From positions 1 through 60,750 of the forward strand of contig JANQIE010000260.1 of NCBI GenBank assembly GCA_028282295.1: 60,750 nt of DNA. Direction: 5' to 3'. Source of the DNA: Desulfobacterales bacterium (lineage in GTDB: Bacteria; Desulfobacterota; Desulfobacteria; Desulfobacterales; JANQIE01). Shown piece after piece: positions 46,328 to 56,987 of this stretch (position 1 is the first letter of the stretch; every line of letters begins with the position of its first letter). Below the pieces are notes generated by a model. It saw only the letters and a list, made by a program, of their open reading frames with translations, had not been told where the DNA came from and did no database searches. The translations under genes and the position numbers were made by a program.

Positions 46328-48265
46328 TCAGGCGGCTTTGGTTGACGTCTTTTTCAAATCACCGGTCAAAAACTTCAACCAATGCAAGCTTAGCAAATAG
46401 GCATACAGGTACGTGCCGATGATGATCAACACAAAGGCTTTGACAATATCCCAGGGGGTGCCGTTCAGCGAAAAGCCCGGTACATAGCCAAACAGAAATG
46501 GCCCTAGATATAAAAATTTGGCAAACTTAAAGGATGCAAACGCGGTGCGCCACATATTGGCCTTGGCAATGGTGGCCCCGGCAAAGGCGGCAATGCACAC
46601 CGGCGGCGTGATATTGGAATCTTGCGAGAGCCAGTAAACAATCATGTGCGCCGCAAGCTCATTCACTCCCAGGTGCACCAGCGCCGGGACCGCCACGACA
46701 GCGGTTATCAGATAGGCCGCCGTCACCGGTACCCCCATGCCCAGCACCAGGGACGCCAGGGCAATAAACAATATTGTCAAGACTAGCGAGCCACCGGCCA
46801 ATTCAATTACAATATCTGCAAAGGTCAATATCAAACCACTGTAAGTCAGCACCCCGATAATAATTCCGATTACACCCACCGTGGCGCCGATTTTAAGGCT
46901 GCTTTCAGCCCCTTTGCGCGAGGCCGCCACAAAACGTTTTAATTCGATTTTGATATCCGCGCCTTTGGCGTGACGCCGCCAGGCAACGATGGCCGCAACA
47001 ATGAGCCCGCAGACCAACAGCGCCCGGTTTGAAAACAGGATTTTAACCGGTTTCAGTGATTCCTCGCCCATCAGAAAATCCAAGCCGCTATAGAGCCAGG
47101 CGCCGCAGAGAACAAACGCCATGATCCAAACCATCGTCAGATCGATTTTGGTATCATGGGTTTTAAAGCTGATGGCGATACAGGTAGCCAACCCCAAAAT
47201 GGCGGAATATCCCGGCGAGTAGCCGGTGAGCATAAAGACCGTGATAACTAAAAGTGGTGCCGCATAGAGCCATTCGTTTTTAAAAATATCCCAAGCACTG
47301 TGTTCGCTTTTCTCTCCCTTGATATTGTGTATTTTGGCCTCGTAGTGGACCATGACAAAAACACTGAAAACATACATCAAGGCCGGAAAGATGGCCACCA
47401 GCATGATCCTCGAATACGGCAAGCCGGTCAGCTCGGCCATGATAAAGCCGCCGGCACCCATGATCGGCGGCATGAACATGCCGGAAATCGAGGCCGCCGG
47501 TTCGATACCGCCGGCAACGTGCGGCCGGAAACCGGCCTTTTTCATCATCGGTATGGTAAACGCGCCGGTCGACACCGTGTTGGCAATCGCACTGCCCGAG
47601 ATCGAACCGAACAACCCCGAGGCAATAACCGAAACCTTGGCCGGCCCGCCGACCCTATGGCCTACCGCGGCCAGCGGAAAATCGATAAAAAATTTCTGTG
47701 CTCCCGACGCTTCCAAAAACGCGCCGAACAGGACGAACAAAATAACGTAGGTGGCCAGCACATTGGCCATGATCCCAAAGACACCATCGCTTTTATAAAA
47801 AATACTCGTACATACTTCCGGAAACGTATCCCCGGCGTGGGCGATTAAATCCGGCATGTACGCCCCGAAAACACCATACGCCAGCAGCAAGCCGCCCATG
47901 AACACAAAGACAAGACCGACGACGCGCCGGGCCAGTTCGATGCCGATCAGGACACCGATCATAGCCACCAGTTTGTCAAAGTCGGTCTCGGCCCCGGTGC
48001 GGTAGTTGATCGCTTCGAAAAACAGCATCCAATACCCCACCGAGAAGATCGACAGGAGAATCAATCCGTAGTCGACCACACGCATGAGTGTACTTTTCGA
48101 TTTATAGGTAAGAAAAACCAAAATGTACGTGATGATGACATAAATCCCGCGATGATACTGCGTGGCGGCGGGTTCCAGAATCGCGGAGTACGAATAAAAA
48201 AGAACCAATGTCACGGCCAGAAAATCGAAAATGAACTTTTCTATTTTGTGAAGTTTTTCGTACAA
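46328..48265 (-). CDS. TRAP transporter fused permease, TAXI type (4TM + 12TM)
   Basis: A roughly 645-residue inner-membrane protein combining the small (DctQ-like, first four helices) and large (DctM-like) TRAP subunits, as usual for TAXI systems. Recognisable DctM features are GLFGSISGSAIANTVSTGAF, EPAASISGMFMPPIMGAGGF and LASLVLGMGVPVTAAYLI. It imports organic acids using an ion gradient together with the binding protein encoded upstream. I chose TTG at 48265, preceded by AGGTAGG; the frame is open to another TTG at 48319. Confidence in the start is moderate. Confidence 0.9.
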   Translation of the reverse strand: MYEKLHKIEKFIFDFLAVTLVLFYSYSAILEPAATQYHRGIYVIITYILVFLTYKSKSTLMRVVDYGLILLSIFSVGYWMLFFEAINYRTGAETDFDKLVAMIGVLIGIELARRVVGLVFVFMGGLLLAYGVFGAYMPDLIAHAGDTFPEVCTSIFYKSDGVFGIMANVLATYVILFVLFGAFLEASGAQKFFIDFPLAAVGHRVGGPAKVSVIASGLFGSISGSAIANTVSTGAFTIPMMKKAGFRPHVAGGIEPAASISGMFMPPIMGAGGFIMAELTGLPYSRIMLVAIFPALMYVFSVFVMVHYEAKIHNIKGEKSEHSAWDIFKNEWLYAAPLLVITVFMLTGYSPGYSAILGLATCIAISFKTHDTKIDLTMVWIMAFVLCGAWLYSGLDFLMGEESLKPVKILFSNRALLVCGLIVAAIVAWRRHAKGADIKIELKRFVAASRKGAESSLKIGATVGVIGIIIGVLTYSGLILTFADIVIELAGGSLVLTILFIALASLVLGMGVPVTAAYLITAVVAVPALVHLGVNELAAHMIVYWLSQDSNITPPVCIAAFAGATIAKANMWRTAFASFKFAKFLYLGPFLFGYVPGFSLNGTPWDIVKAFVLIIIGTYLYAYLLSLHWLKFLTGDLKKTSTKAA

Positions 48266-48388
48266 TTTTAACCTACCTATGCTTTCCGGGGCACTCCAAA
48301 GGAGCAATCGTGAAATCAATTATTATCCGCCGCAACGACAAATTCGACCTTTTGCAACCAGGCGGCGTCCACCCCAACTTTGAAAACA

Positions 48389-48432
48389 GGAGGCGGTGCG
48401 GCACGAGTAAAACCAAGCCAGATACCGCCTCC
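48389..48432 (-). terminator. Hairpin between TAXI binding protein and permease genes
   Basis: GGAGGCGGT (48389-48397) pairs with ACCGCCTCC (48424-48432) around a 26-base loop. On the minus strand TGTTTTC follows. Partial termination here would give more binding protein than permease. Confidence 0.5.
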
Positions 48433-48461
48433 CTTTTAATGTTTATTTTCCTGGATTCTGT

Positions 48462-49433
48462 TTACGGCATCATCTTTTTTTCTTTCCAGAATTTCATCGC
48501 TCCGGGATGAAAGGGCGTAACAATGTTCTTCGGACCGGATTCGAGGCTCATCGACTTGAAGGTTTTCTTCTGAGAGCGCATATGAGCGAGTCCTTCATCG
48601 GTATAGATAAGCGATAGCAGCTTATAAACAACATCTTCGGGAACCTTTGCGTTGGCAACCCATAACGCGCTGTCCTGGAACGACGGCGTGTCATTATCTA
48701 CGCCTTTATAGGTACCCGCCGGAACTGACAATTTACCAAAATAAGGGTACTTGGAGTAGAAACCGGATTTCTTTGCATCAGCGTCGAGATCGATCATGAC
48801 GATGTCATTGGTCTGTGCGGCCATAATAACGGCCGGGCTAGGAAAGGCCGTAAACAGCCAGAATGCATCCAACTGCTTGTTACCAAAAGCAGCGGCGGCA
48901 TCATTGTAGCCCATGGCATTACGCTCAATTTTTTCCCACACCCCCATGTGGCGAAAAAAAAGCTCGCAGTTGGCAAAGGCCCCGGAGCCAGCATTGCCGA
49001 CACCGACTTTCTTGCCCACCAGATCTTTCACACTCATGATTCCCGATCCCTTGCGGACCACTAATTGCGCCGGAGCACCATACAGCCAGGCCACAGCCAG
49101 CACGTTTTTATATTCGCGGGTATCATTTTTCATCTTGCCGTTACGGCCCAACCAAACATGACCGGAGTATACAGTGCTGAATTGTTGCTTACCGGAGTTG
49201 GTTTTACGCAGATTTTCAACAGAACCGGCAGATGTTTGTGCTTTCACCGAAAAACCTTTTTCAGCCTTCACCGGTTTATAAATTTGGATTGCGTTAGCGA
49301 CAACCTGGAACGTTCCGCCCGCGGGTCCGCCCCCGAAAATAATGCGTTTCTTAGCAAAAGAACTTGGCGCGAACGCAAAAATCAGGGCGACTGCACAAAG
49401 AGCGATAATAATGGTTCTTAACCTCATGTTCAT
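48462..49433 (-). CDS. TAXI family TRAP substrate-binding protein
   Basis: A 323-residue periplasmic protein with a signal peptide ending SSFAKK. The TAXI start is RIIFGGGPAGGTFQVVANAI, and the family pattern SAGSVENLRKTNSGKQQFS and VGVGNAGSGAFANCEL follow. It delivers its ligand, often glutamate or another organic acid, to the fused permease downstream. AAGGAGGATGTCCT before the ATG at 49433 is a strong ribosome site. The two genes are separated by a hairpin at 48389-48432. Confidence 0.92.
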   Translation of the reverse strand: MNMRLRTIIIALCAVALIFAFAPSSFAKKRIIFGGGPAGGTFQVVANAIQIYKPVKAEKGFSVKAQTSAGSVENLRKTNSGKQQFSTVYSGHVWLGRNGKMKNDTREYKNVLAVAWLYGAPAQLVVRKGSGIMSVKDLVGKKVGVGNAGSGAFANCELFFRHMGVWEKIERNAMGYNDAAAAFGNKQLDAFWLFTAFPSPAVIMAAQTNDIVMIDLDADAKKSGFYSKYPYFGKLSVPAGTYKGVDNDTPSFQDSALWVANAKVPEDVVYKLLSLIYTDEGLAHMRSQKKTFKSMSLESGPKNIVTPFHPGAMKFWKEKKMMP

Positions 49434-49566
49434 AGGACATCCTCCTTCTTTGTTCGGTGAACAGGCATTTTAAATACCAAGATATCGATTTAAATCTATC
49501 GATTCGATTTTAATACTTGCGTACCACCTCCCCTCACAAGATATAGGTAAACTATATTGCAAGACC

Positions 49567-50775
49567 CTATTGCCGCCACCCGGGGCGGGGAATAAGTTCT
49601 TGATTGGCGATCGACTCCGGCCAAATCGAATGATATTGACCGTCAATAACCTGCAGCACCAAGGTTGACAGCTTGTTTTGCTGCGCATATTGGTTGTAGG
49701 TCACAAATTTTACTGATCCGAAGGGTGTCTGCATATCGGTTGCGGCCAGGGCTTTACGGACGGCAGCGGGTTCCAGAGTGTCGGCGCGCCTCAGGGCATC
49801 GGCAATGACGAATAAAGCCGAATACGCCTCGGCACCGTGATAATCCGGCGGTACGGTGTGCTTTTGAATGTACGCGTCGTAAAAGGCCCTTGCGCCAGGC
49901 CGGCGCGACTGTGGGCTCCACAAAGTGGCCGTAAGCAGATAGTCGGCTTCCCTGCCGGCTTTATCCAGAAATTTCTGATGGGTAAAGCCACCCGCGCCGC
50001 CGCACAATAGGGCATTGATTTTCAAGGCATTGATATTTTTTACAAGCAAGACCGCATCGTCGAGGTAAGAAACCATGTAGATCACATCCGGCGAATCGGT
50101 TGCCAGCGGATTTAGCAATCGTTTGAAATAAGCCGACCCGCTCGCCGGATTACGGGCCCGCTCCTTGTGATAGGGAATGATGGCTTTGGTCTCGATGTCG
50201 TTTTCACGGCAAAACCACATCATGCGCAACGCCCCGCCGGTACCAAAAGGACTGTTTTCATAAACAATGGCCATTGAGCGCGGCTTGATCCTGGCTTTAA
50301 AGAGGTCTTCAAGACCCTTGGCGTAGTCGCCGGCCGGTGGGTTCAAACGAAACACATACGGCCACTTGCGCTGAGTGACCCGATCGTCGGCAGCGGTGCA
50401 GACCAGCAAGGGAACGCCCAGTTTCTCGGCGATGCGCGCCATGTAGACCGTGTTACTGCTTTGGTAGGCACCCACAAGCACGCGAACCCCCTTTTGGGTC
50501 ACCAGCCGGCGCACGGCCTGTTCTCCGGCCTTGCGTTCACCTTGGTCGTCGGCATATATCAATTTCAAAGGCCGCCCTTTGATTCCACTCCGGTTGACTT
50601 CGGCAAGGGCCATTTCAAACGAATTTTTCATCATGGTCGCATAGGGATATTTGGTGGAATGAAGCACACCAACCGGTATCGGTTCCGCCGCATCGACGAT
50701 TTGAACACTTCCCCCAAACACAGCCATACCGATGAACAGCAGCACGCTGTTTCGTATAAATCTGTTGATTTGCAC
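49567..50775 (-). CDS. Type I periplasmic binding protein (branched-chain amino acid type), orphan
   Basis: A roughly 402-residue protein of the LivJ-like superfamily. A signal peptide runs to about VDAAEP. Then come IPVGVLHSTKYPYATMMKNSFEMALAEVN, LIYADDQGE, VRVLVGAYQSSNTVYMARIAEKLGVPLLVCTAADD and YHGAEAYSALFVIADAL, typical of receptor-family ligand-binding domains. No ABC transport genes are nearby. I chose GTG at 50775 because AAGGGGG precedes it and it places the signal peptide at the N-terminus; ATG at 50808 is possible and the frame is open to 50889. It could feed a distant transporter or a sensor. Confidence 0.8.
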   Translation of the reverse strand: MQINRFIRNSVLLFIGMAVFGGSVQIVDAAEPIPVGVLHSTKYPYATMMKNSFEMALAEVNRSGIKGRPLKLIYADDQGERKAGEQAVRRLVTQKGVRVLVGAYQSSNTVYMARIAEKLGVPLLVCTAADDRVTQRKWPYVFRLNPPAGDYAKGLEDLFKARIKPRSMAIVYENSPFGTGGALRMMWFCRENDIETKAIIPYHKERARNPASGSAYFKRLLNPLATDSPDVIYMVSYLDDAVLLVKNINALKINALLCGGAGGFTHQKFLDKAGREADYLLTATLWSPQSRRPGARAFYDAYIQKHTVPPDYHGAEAYSALFVIADALRRADTLEPAAVRKALAATDMQTPFGSVKFVTYNQYAQQNKLSTLVLQVIDGQYHSIWPESIANQELIPRPGWRQ

Positions 50776-51359
50776 CAACACCCCCTTGGCGCCATAAACT
50801 ATTGGCATGCAATTCTTAGACGAGACATACACCGTTGCGTTTACCCCTGGACCCGGTGTTGCGGTATGGAAACCGAAAAGACAGACCATTAATCAAAATT
50901 AATAACCAACGACAGCAAATGAATCTTATTCAGTTTAAGCAAACTTAAGTACGTTACAAAAAAGCAATAACTATGCCGTGTATCAAGCAAATGCTCTGAA
51001 CAACACATCTAACTGCAATTATTTGATTTTCGTCCTTTGGAGAATTTCCCGGACTCCAAAGTCGGTCTTAAACTAGATTTTCACCGGTCTGGACAGACAC
51101 AATCATACTGGGGTGCAGAGGGACGAAATTACCGTCAATAGATCACTGGAAAAGAATAAAACAATTATTTCAGACAGTTAATAACCGGGGTGCAATATAG
51201 GCAGGCTTCGATAACTGAAATATGCGATTCGACCGAAAAAAAAAGAAACACTTACACGTAAATCCGATATCGCTTTTCCCAGCCTAACCATTTGTTACAT
51301 AGCAGTTCAGCCGACCAAAATCCACCGATAAAAGGCGAATTTCCACCATCGCCCGACCA
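50776..51359. other. 584-bp intergenic region
   Basis: No gene, repeat of families A or B, or clear hairpin was recognised. It is AT-rich near 50880-51260. It lies between the end of mrcA and the start of the binding-protein gene, both on the minus strand, and probably carries the latter's promoter. Confidence 0.6.
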
Positions 51360-53765
51360 CTACATGCCTGATTTGAAGAATTCATCCGCTTCGGTGATCA
51401 TATCCGGTTTTTTCGTATATAAGGTGGGGGCAGTGCCTTCCTTGAAACACTCGAATATGGTGTGCTTGGATTCAGGAATCGGCAGCAGACCGGTTTCCGC
51501 GTCGATCTTCGAAAAAACCACGCCTTCCGGTACCTGGAATACCCGGACCGGCTTATTCTTGAGTGCCCGCTGCATAAACCGCAGCCAGATGGGACTGGCG
51601 GCCCGCGAACCGGTTTCACCTTCGCCCAGACTGCGCTCCTGATCGAAACCGACCCAGGTGCCGGTAATATACCGGGGAGTATAGCCGACAAACCAGGCAT
51701 CATACAGGTTGTTGGTGGTTCCGGTTTTGCCGGCCACCGGCCGTCCCAACGCTTTGACACGGCGCCCGGTGCCGTTTTTCACCACACTTTCCAAAAGGCT
51801 GGTCAGGATGTAAGCGGTACTTTTTTCGATCACACGACGACGTTCGGGGGTCGCCTCTTCCAGGACCTTACCGTTGCGGTCGACGATTTTGGTGATAAAG
51901 ATCGGATCGATCAAATACCCTTGATTGGCAAAGGCCGAGTAAGATTTCAGCATTTCAAGCAACGAAATGCCCGACGAGCCCAACGCGATCGACAAATCCC
52001 GGTTCATGTTGGCACTGACCCCGAGTTGAGAGGCATAGTTGATAACATAATCGATGCCGATGTCCTGCAGGATTTTGATGGTTATGACGTTGCGTGACGC
52101 CGCCAGCGCCTTGCGCAACAGGGTCGGTCCATGAAAGGTCTTACCGTAATTCTTCGGCTTCCAGGTAAAATCGTGTTCTTCGTCCTGAAACACGATGGGC
52201 GAGTCGATGACCACCGTTGCCGGTGTGTAGCCTTTATCGATGGCCGCGGCGTATATTATCGGTTTGAAAGCCGAGCCGGGTTGACGGCGCGACTGCACCG
52301 CCCGGTTGAACTGACTCTGGCGAAAGTCACGTCCACCGACCATAGTTTTAACAAACCCGCTCTCCGCCTCAATACACATCAACGCGGCTTCGGCAATCGG
52401 GGTTTGTTCCAGAGTCAATTCCCATTGCTCGCTCTGTTCGATCTTTTTTTGAATTTTGACCCAGATGACGTCACCGTTTTTCAATGCCTGGCCGGGTCGA
52501 TCAATACGTTCTTTATAATAGGGAATATCCGGATTCGGTTTGCGGGCCCACCGCATGGACTTCAGGTTAATGGTCCCCTGGGCGTGAGCAATGCGCACCG
52601 CAACGGCTTTCTGCTTGTCATCGACGGCAATGACCACCCCTTTGACGACCTGTTGTGCATCGGGCATCAACGTGTCGTCATCCTGTTCCAGCTCCTTGAT
52701 AAAAGATTCGACCTGTTCAGGTTTAAGCTGTTTTACCGGACCGCGATACCCCTGCCGCTTGTCCAACTCGCGTAATCCGGATCGAATCTCTTCGCGCGCC
52801 GCTTTCTGCATTTCGATATTTACGGCGGTGTAGACTTTCAAGCCCTGCTCATAAAGCATCTTGGGACCGTATTTTTTTTCCAGATAACGCCGCACATGCT
52901 CGGTATAAAAAGGCACCTCCTCAATATACCAATTGCGTCGCGGTTTGATATCGAGAGCCTCGTTGATGGCCTCGGTGGCTTGAATATTCGTGATCAGCCC
53001 CTCGGCAACCATGCGGTTGAGGACATAAATCTGTCTTTGCTTGGCACGATCGGGAAATCGAAACGGTGAGTAGCGGCTGGGCGCTTGCGGCAGGCCCGCT
53101 ATAATAGCGCATTCGGCCAGGGTCAGGTCCTTGGCCGATTTTCCGAAATAATTCTCCGAAGCCGCCTCAACACCATAAGCGCCGTGGCCAAGGTAGATCT
53201 GATTCAGGTACAAATACAAAATCTCTTCCTTGGCAAAGGACTTGTCGATCCGGTGGGCCAGGATGGCTTCCTTGAGTTTACGTTCATAGCTGCGTTCGGG
53301 GGTCAGGAAAAACGACTTGGCCACCTGCTGGGTGATGGTACTGCCCCCCTGAACAATGGCACCGGCCTCGATATTCTTGAAAAACGCCCGTACGATGCTG
53401 ACCAAATCGATCCCCTTGTGTTTGTAAAAACGGGCATCCTCAGCCGCGATGAACGCTTTTTGCAGCATGGCCGGAATTTTGCCCAGGGGCAACACAATCC
53501 GGCGCTCTTTGTAAAACTCGGCAATCTTACGGTTGTCATCCGAATAGACTGTGGTAATTACCGGTGGATGGTAGTCGGTGAGCGTCGCAATTTTGGGCAG
53601 GTCACGACTGATGTAATAGTAGACGCCAAAAGCACCGGCGGCACCGATAATGACCACAAACAAAATCAGCCAGATCGACCAGCGCAAGATAATTCGGCCC
53701 GGACTTTTTTTTTGACGGTGGGCGCGCTTTTTACGAATTTTGGAAGCGCTTTTTTCTTTAGGCAT
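51360..53765 (-). CDS. mrcA: Penicillin-binding protein 1A
   Basis: An 801-residue bifunctional peptidoglycan synthase. A basic N-terminus and one membrane helix (about 30-52) anchor it. The glycosyltransferase domain has the catalytic Glu in AAEDARFYKHKGID and GGSTITQQVAK. A middle OB-like insert (about 300-450) is typical of PBP1A. The transpeptidase domain has SxxK in PGSAFKP (near 498), then SRN and KTGTTNN (near 677). It polymerises and crosslinks cell wall. It is divergent from the his operon, with 212 bp of AT-rich promoter region between them. Confidence 0.96.
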   Translation of the reverse strand: MPKEKSASKIRKKRAHRQKKSPGRIILRWSIWLILFVVIIGAAGAFGVYYYISRDLPKIATLTDYHPPVITTVYSDDNRKIAEFYKERRIVLPLGKIPAMLQKAFIAAEDARFYKHKGIDLVSIVRAFFKNIEAGAIVQGGSTITQQVAKSFFLTPERSYERKLKEAILAHRIDKSFAKEEILYLYLNQIYLGHGAYGVEAASENYFGKSAKDLTLAECAIIAGLPQAPSRYSPFRFPDRAKQRQIYVLNRMVAEGLITNIQATEAINEALDIKPRRNWYIEEVPFYTEHVRRYLEKKYGPKMLYEQGLKVYTAVNIEMQKAAREEIRSGLRELDKRQGYRGPVKQLKPEQVESFIKELEQDDDTLMPDAQQVVKGVVIAVDDKQKAVAVRIAHAQGTINLKSMRWARKPNPDIPYYKERIDRPGQALKNGDVIWVKIQKKIEQSEQWELTLEQTPIAEAALMCIEAESGFVKTMVGGRDFRQSQFNRAVQSRRQPGSAFKPIIYAAAIDKGYTPATVVIDSPIVFQDEEHDFTWKPKNYGKTFHGPTLLRKALAASRNVITIKILQDIGIDYVINYASQLGVSANMNRDLSIALGSSGISLLEMLKSYSAFANQGYLIDPIFITKIVDRNGKVLEEATPERRRVIEKSTAYILTSLLESVVKNGTGRRVKALGRPVAGKTGTTNNLYDAWFVGYTPRYITGTWVGFDQERSLGEGETGSRAASPIWLRFMQRALKNKPVRVFQVPEGVVFSKIDAETGLLPIPESKHTIFECFKEGTAPTLYTKKPDMITEADEFFKSGM

Positions 53766-53977
53766 AGGTTAATGACCTTTAATCGCTAAGATTTGATCTA
53801 ATCGATTAAATTAACAGATAAAATATTGTTGTGCAAGGCAACATGGCGGATAAAAAATTTGACAAGGTCCCATGATGCGGGTATCTACAAGTGTTTATCC
53901 GACTATGGAAATACAAGAAATATACCAGATTGTCAGCCAATACCATTGATTTGCCAAATCAATAACGGAATGGATCG

Positions 53978-54352
53978 ATGCCGAAACTAAATTTCAAGAA
54001 AATGGGCGGGTTGGTTCCCGCCATCGCACAGGACGCCACCACCGGTGAAGTGCTGATGCTTGCCTACATGAACGCTGAAGCTTGGGAAAAAACCCTTGCC
54101 ACCGGCCAGGCCACCTACTACAGCCGCAGCCGTGACACGCTGTGGGTCAAAGGCGGCACCTCCGGCCATATCCAGAAAATCAAGGAAATTCTCATCGACT
54201 GCGACGATGATACAGTGGTACTGAAAGTTGAGCAAGTCGGTGGTGCGGCGTGCCACACCGGACACCGCAGTTGTTTTCATAAAAGAGTCGAACAGGGGGC
54301 GGTAAAAATAATTTCGCGACCGGTATTCGATCCCAAGGAGGTATACAAATAG
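53978..54352 (+). CDS. hisI: Phosphoribosyl-AMP cyclohydrolase
   Basis: A 124-residue enzyme of histidine synthesis that opens the adenine ring of PR-AMP. Metal-binding residues appear in [13 protein letters not shown] and the cysteine stretch [22 protein letters not shown] is also typical. It is the stand-alone form without the HisE domain. The hisG start follows its stop with no gap (TAGATG), and GGAGG inside its end serves hisG. Confidence 0.95.
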   Translation: MPKLNFKKMGGLVPAIAQDATTGEVLMLAYMNAEAWEKTLATGQATYYSRSRDTLWVKGGTSGHIQKIKEILIDCDDDTVVLKVEQVGGAACHTGHRSCFHKRVEQGAVKIISRPVFDPKEVYK

Positions 54353-55228
54353 ATGTCTGATGTTCTGAAACTGGGCGTCCCCAAGGGAAGCCTGCAAAAC
54401 GCCACAGTTGCCCTGTTTAAAAGCGCCGGTTGGCGCATCAATGTCAATGGCCGTAGTTATTTCCCGGAAATCGACGATAATGAAATCGAATGCGCCATCT
54501 GTCGCGCCCAGGAGATGTCCAGTTACGTTGAAAACGGCACCCTGGACGTCGGCTTGACCGGCAAGGACTGGATCGCCGAAAACGAATCGGATGTCCATGT
54601 GGTCGGGGACCTGGTCTACTCGAAAGTCAGTGCGCGACCAGCGCGCTGGATCCTGGCCGTGCCCTTTGATTCGCCCATCAAAACACTGGCAGATTTGAAC
54701 GGAAAAAAAATCGCCACCGAACTGGTCGGATTCACCCGCAGGTATTTCGAGGAAAAAGGGATCGCGGTCCAGGTCGAATTTTCCTGGGGCGCCACCGAGG
54801 CCAAGGTCGTGTCCGGGCTCGCCGATGCCGTGGTCGAAGTCACGGAAACCGGCAGCACCATCAAGGCGCACGGCCTGCGGATCATTCACGAATTAATGCA
54901 GACCAATACCCAATTGATCGCCAATCACACAGCGTGGCAAAATCCGGTCAAACGCAAGAAAATCGAGCAGATCGACCTGTTGTTGCGCGGGGCCCTGCTC
55001 GGTGAAAAAATGGTCGGTTTGAAAATGAACGTTTCCGAGGCCAAACTCGACACCATCGTAGCCACCCTGCCCAGCCTGCACGCACCGACCGTGGCCCCTT
55101 TGTATCACTCCAAGTGGTTTTCCGTAGAAATCATCGTCAGCGTGGACAAAGTACGGGATTTGATCCCCGAACTTATCAGCAATGGTGCCGAGGGCATCAT
55201 CGAATACCCTTTAAACAAAGTCATATAG
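54353..55228 (+). CDS. hisG: ATP phosphoribosyltransferase, long form
   Basis: A 291-residue enzyme that starts histidine synthesis. The catalytic domain shows [22 protein letters not shown] and the PRPP loop [17 protein letters not shown]-terminal regulatory domain of about 70 residues ([10 protein letters not shown]... [10 protein letters not shown]) makes it the long, histidine-inhibited form that does not need HisZ. It is coupled to hisI and followed 10 bp later by an aminotransferase gene. Confidence 0.96.
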   Translation: MSDVLKLGVPKGSLQNATVALFKSAGWRINVNGRSYFPEIDDNEIECAICRAQEMSSYVENGTLDVGLTGKDWIAENESDVHVVGDLVYSKVSARPARWILAVPFDSPIKTLADLNGKKIATELVGFTRRYFEEKGIAVQVEFSWGATEAKVVSGLADAVVEVTETGSTIKAHGLRIIHELMQTNTQLIANHTAWQNPVKRKKIEQIDLLLRGALLGEKMVGLKMNVSEAKLDTIVATLPSLHAPTVAPLYHSKWFSVEIIVSVDKVRDLIPELISNGAEGIIEYPLNKVI

Positions 55229-55238
55229 GGAACTTGCC

Positions 55239-56381
55239 ATGGTAGCGAGCCGAACAAAGGAAATAACACCCTTTATCGTTATGGACGTGCTTGAAAAAGC
55301 CCACGAGATGGAGCGGGCCGGTGCCGATATCATCCACCTGGAGGTGGGCGAACCGGATTTCGACACCCCTGATTGTATCAAGGCAGCCGCCTGCAAAGCC
55401 CTGGACAACGGCAAGACTCACTACACCCACAGCCTGGGAGCGCTGACGTTGCGCGAGGCGATCTGCGAGCACTACCACGACACCTACGGCGCCACCGTCG
55501 ACCCCGAACAGGTGCTGGTCTCCTCGGGAACCTCACCGTGCATGTTTGTGTTGTTTTCCGCCCTGCTGGAGATTGGCGACGAGGTTATCATTTCCGACCC
55601 CCACTACGCGTGCTACCCGAACTTCATCCGTTTTTTGCAGGGCGAGCCGGTTACCGTCAACGTTTATGAGGAAGACGGTTTCCAGTACCGGCCCGAGGCG
55701 ATCAAGGCCAAAATCACGCCGCGTACCCAGGGAATCTTTATCAACTCACCGTCCAATCCCACCGGTAATCTGCTGTCGGCCGCAAGAATGCAGAAAATCG
55801 CCGAACTCGGCCCGTACATCATTTCCGATGAGATTTACCATGGCCTGGTTTACGAAGGTAAAGAACACTCCATTTTGGAATTCACCGATCACGCCTTTGT
55901 ACTCAACGGGTTTTCCAAATTGTACGCCATGACCGGTCTACGGCTCGGTTATCTAATTGCACCCAAGGAATATATCCGGCCGATGCAGATCATCCAGCAG
56001 AACTTTTTCATCTCAGCCAATTCCATGGTTCAACAGGCCGGAGTGGCCGCGTTGAAAGAATCGGCGGCGGATGTGGCGCTGATGAAGAAAACCTACGATG
56101 AGCGGCGCCGGTTCATGATCAAACGGCTCAAGGCGATGGGGCTGGGCATCACGGTGGAGCCCACCGGCGCCTTTTATGTGTTTGCCAACGCCAAGCACCT
56201 GTCCACCGACTCATACCGGCTTGCCTTCGAAATCCTGGAAAAAGCGCACGTTGGGGTCACACCGGGCATCGACTTCGGCGCCAACGCCGAGGGCTATCTG
56301 CGCTTTTCCTACGCCAACAGCATGGAAAATATCGCCGAGGGCATGAACCGGCTGGAACGCTATCTCAAAAAACGCGCATAA
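55239..56381 (+). CDS. PLP-dependent class I/II aminotransferase
   Basis: A 380-residue aminotransferase. The fold-type I markers are EVGEPDFDTPDCIKAA, THYTHSLGALTLREAI, SPSNPTGN, ISDEIYHGLVYEG and the PLP-lysine in NGFSKLYAMTGLRLGYL, with RFSYANSMENI near the end. It looks like an AspC-like broad aminotransferase. Its place after hisG suggests, but does not prove, a role as histidinol-phosphate aminotransferase; typical HisC differs in this region. Confidence 0.88.
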   Translation: MVASRTKEITPFIVMDVLEKAHEMERAGADIIHLEVGEPDFDTPDCIKAAACKALDNGKTHYTHSLGALTLREAICEHYHDTYGATVDPEQVLVSSGTSPCMFVLFSALLEIGDEVIISDPHYACYPNFIRFLQGEPVTVNVYEEDGFQYRPEAIKAKITPRTQGIFINSPSNPTGNLLSAARMQKIAELGPYIISDEIYHGLVYEGKEHSILEFTDHAFVLNGFSKLYAMTGLRLGYLIAPKEYIRPMQIIQQNFFISANSMVQQAGVAALKESAADVALMKKTYDERRRFMIKRLKAMGLGITVEPTGAFYVFANAKHLSTDSYRLAFEILEKAHVGVTPGIDFGANAEGYLRFSYANSMENIAEGMNRLERYLKKRA

Positions 56382-56396
56382 GGTTCTTTCACCACC

Positions 56397-56984
56397 ATGC
56401 TTGTCAAATCAGCCGAATTCATCACCAGCGCGGTAAAACCGAACCAGTATCCGGTGGCACAGTTACCCGAAATCGCCTTTGCCGGACGATCCAACGTGGG
56501 CAAATCATCGCTGATCAATGTACTGGTGAACCGCAAACGGCTGGTAAAAACCAGTTCCACGCCGGGGCGCACCCAACTGATCAATTTTTTCACCGTCAAT
56601 GAGGAGCTGATGCTGGTCGACCTGCCGGGTTACGGCTATGCACGGGTGCCCGCGGCGGTGCAAAAAAAATGGGGCCCCATGGTGGAGAAGTACCTGTCGC
56701 TGCGCGATACCCTCAAGGCGGTGATTCTGATTCTCGACATACGGCGCACGCCGCGCCAGGAGGAATTCGATCTGATCCATTGGCTGGGCCACTACCAGAT
56801 CCCGTTAATCCCCATCTTGACCAAGGCGGACAAACTCTCCAAAAACAAACAACGGCCCCAACATCAAGCCAATGCCGCTGCCTTGGGGATGCCGCCAGAA
56901 GACCTGATCCTGTTTTCAGCCAAAACCCGGCAAGGCCGGGATAAGGTGTGGCGCGCGATTCTAAATTCCATAACGAGCGTTTAA
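56397..56984 (+). CDS. engB: Ribosome biogenesis GTPase YsxC/EngB
   Basis: A 195-residue GTPase for large-subunit assembly. G1 is [13 protein letters not shown]2 lies in [14 protein letters not shown]3 is [12 protein letters not shown]4 is TKADKLSK and G5 is in FSAKTRQG. Length is typical. It sits between the aminotransferase gene and era in a tight plus-strand run. Confidence 0.95.
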   Translation: MLVKSAEFITSAVKPNQYPVAQLPEIAFAGRSNVGKSSLINVLVNRKRLVKTSSTPGRTQLINFFTVNEELMLVDLPGYGYARVPAAVQKKWGPMVEKYLSLRDTLKAVILILDIRRTPRQEEFDLIHWLGHYQIPLIPILTKADKLSKNKQRPQHQANAAALGMPPEDLILFSAKTRQGRDKVWRAILNSITSV

Positions 56985-56987
56985 TCC

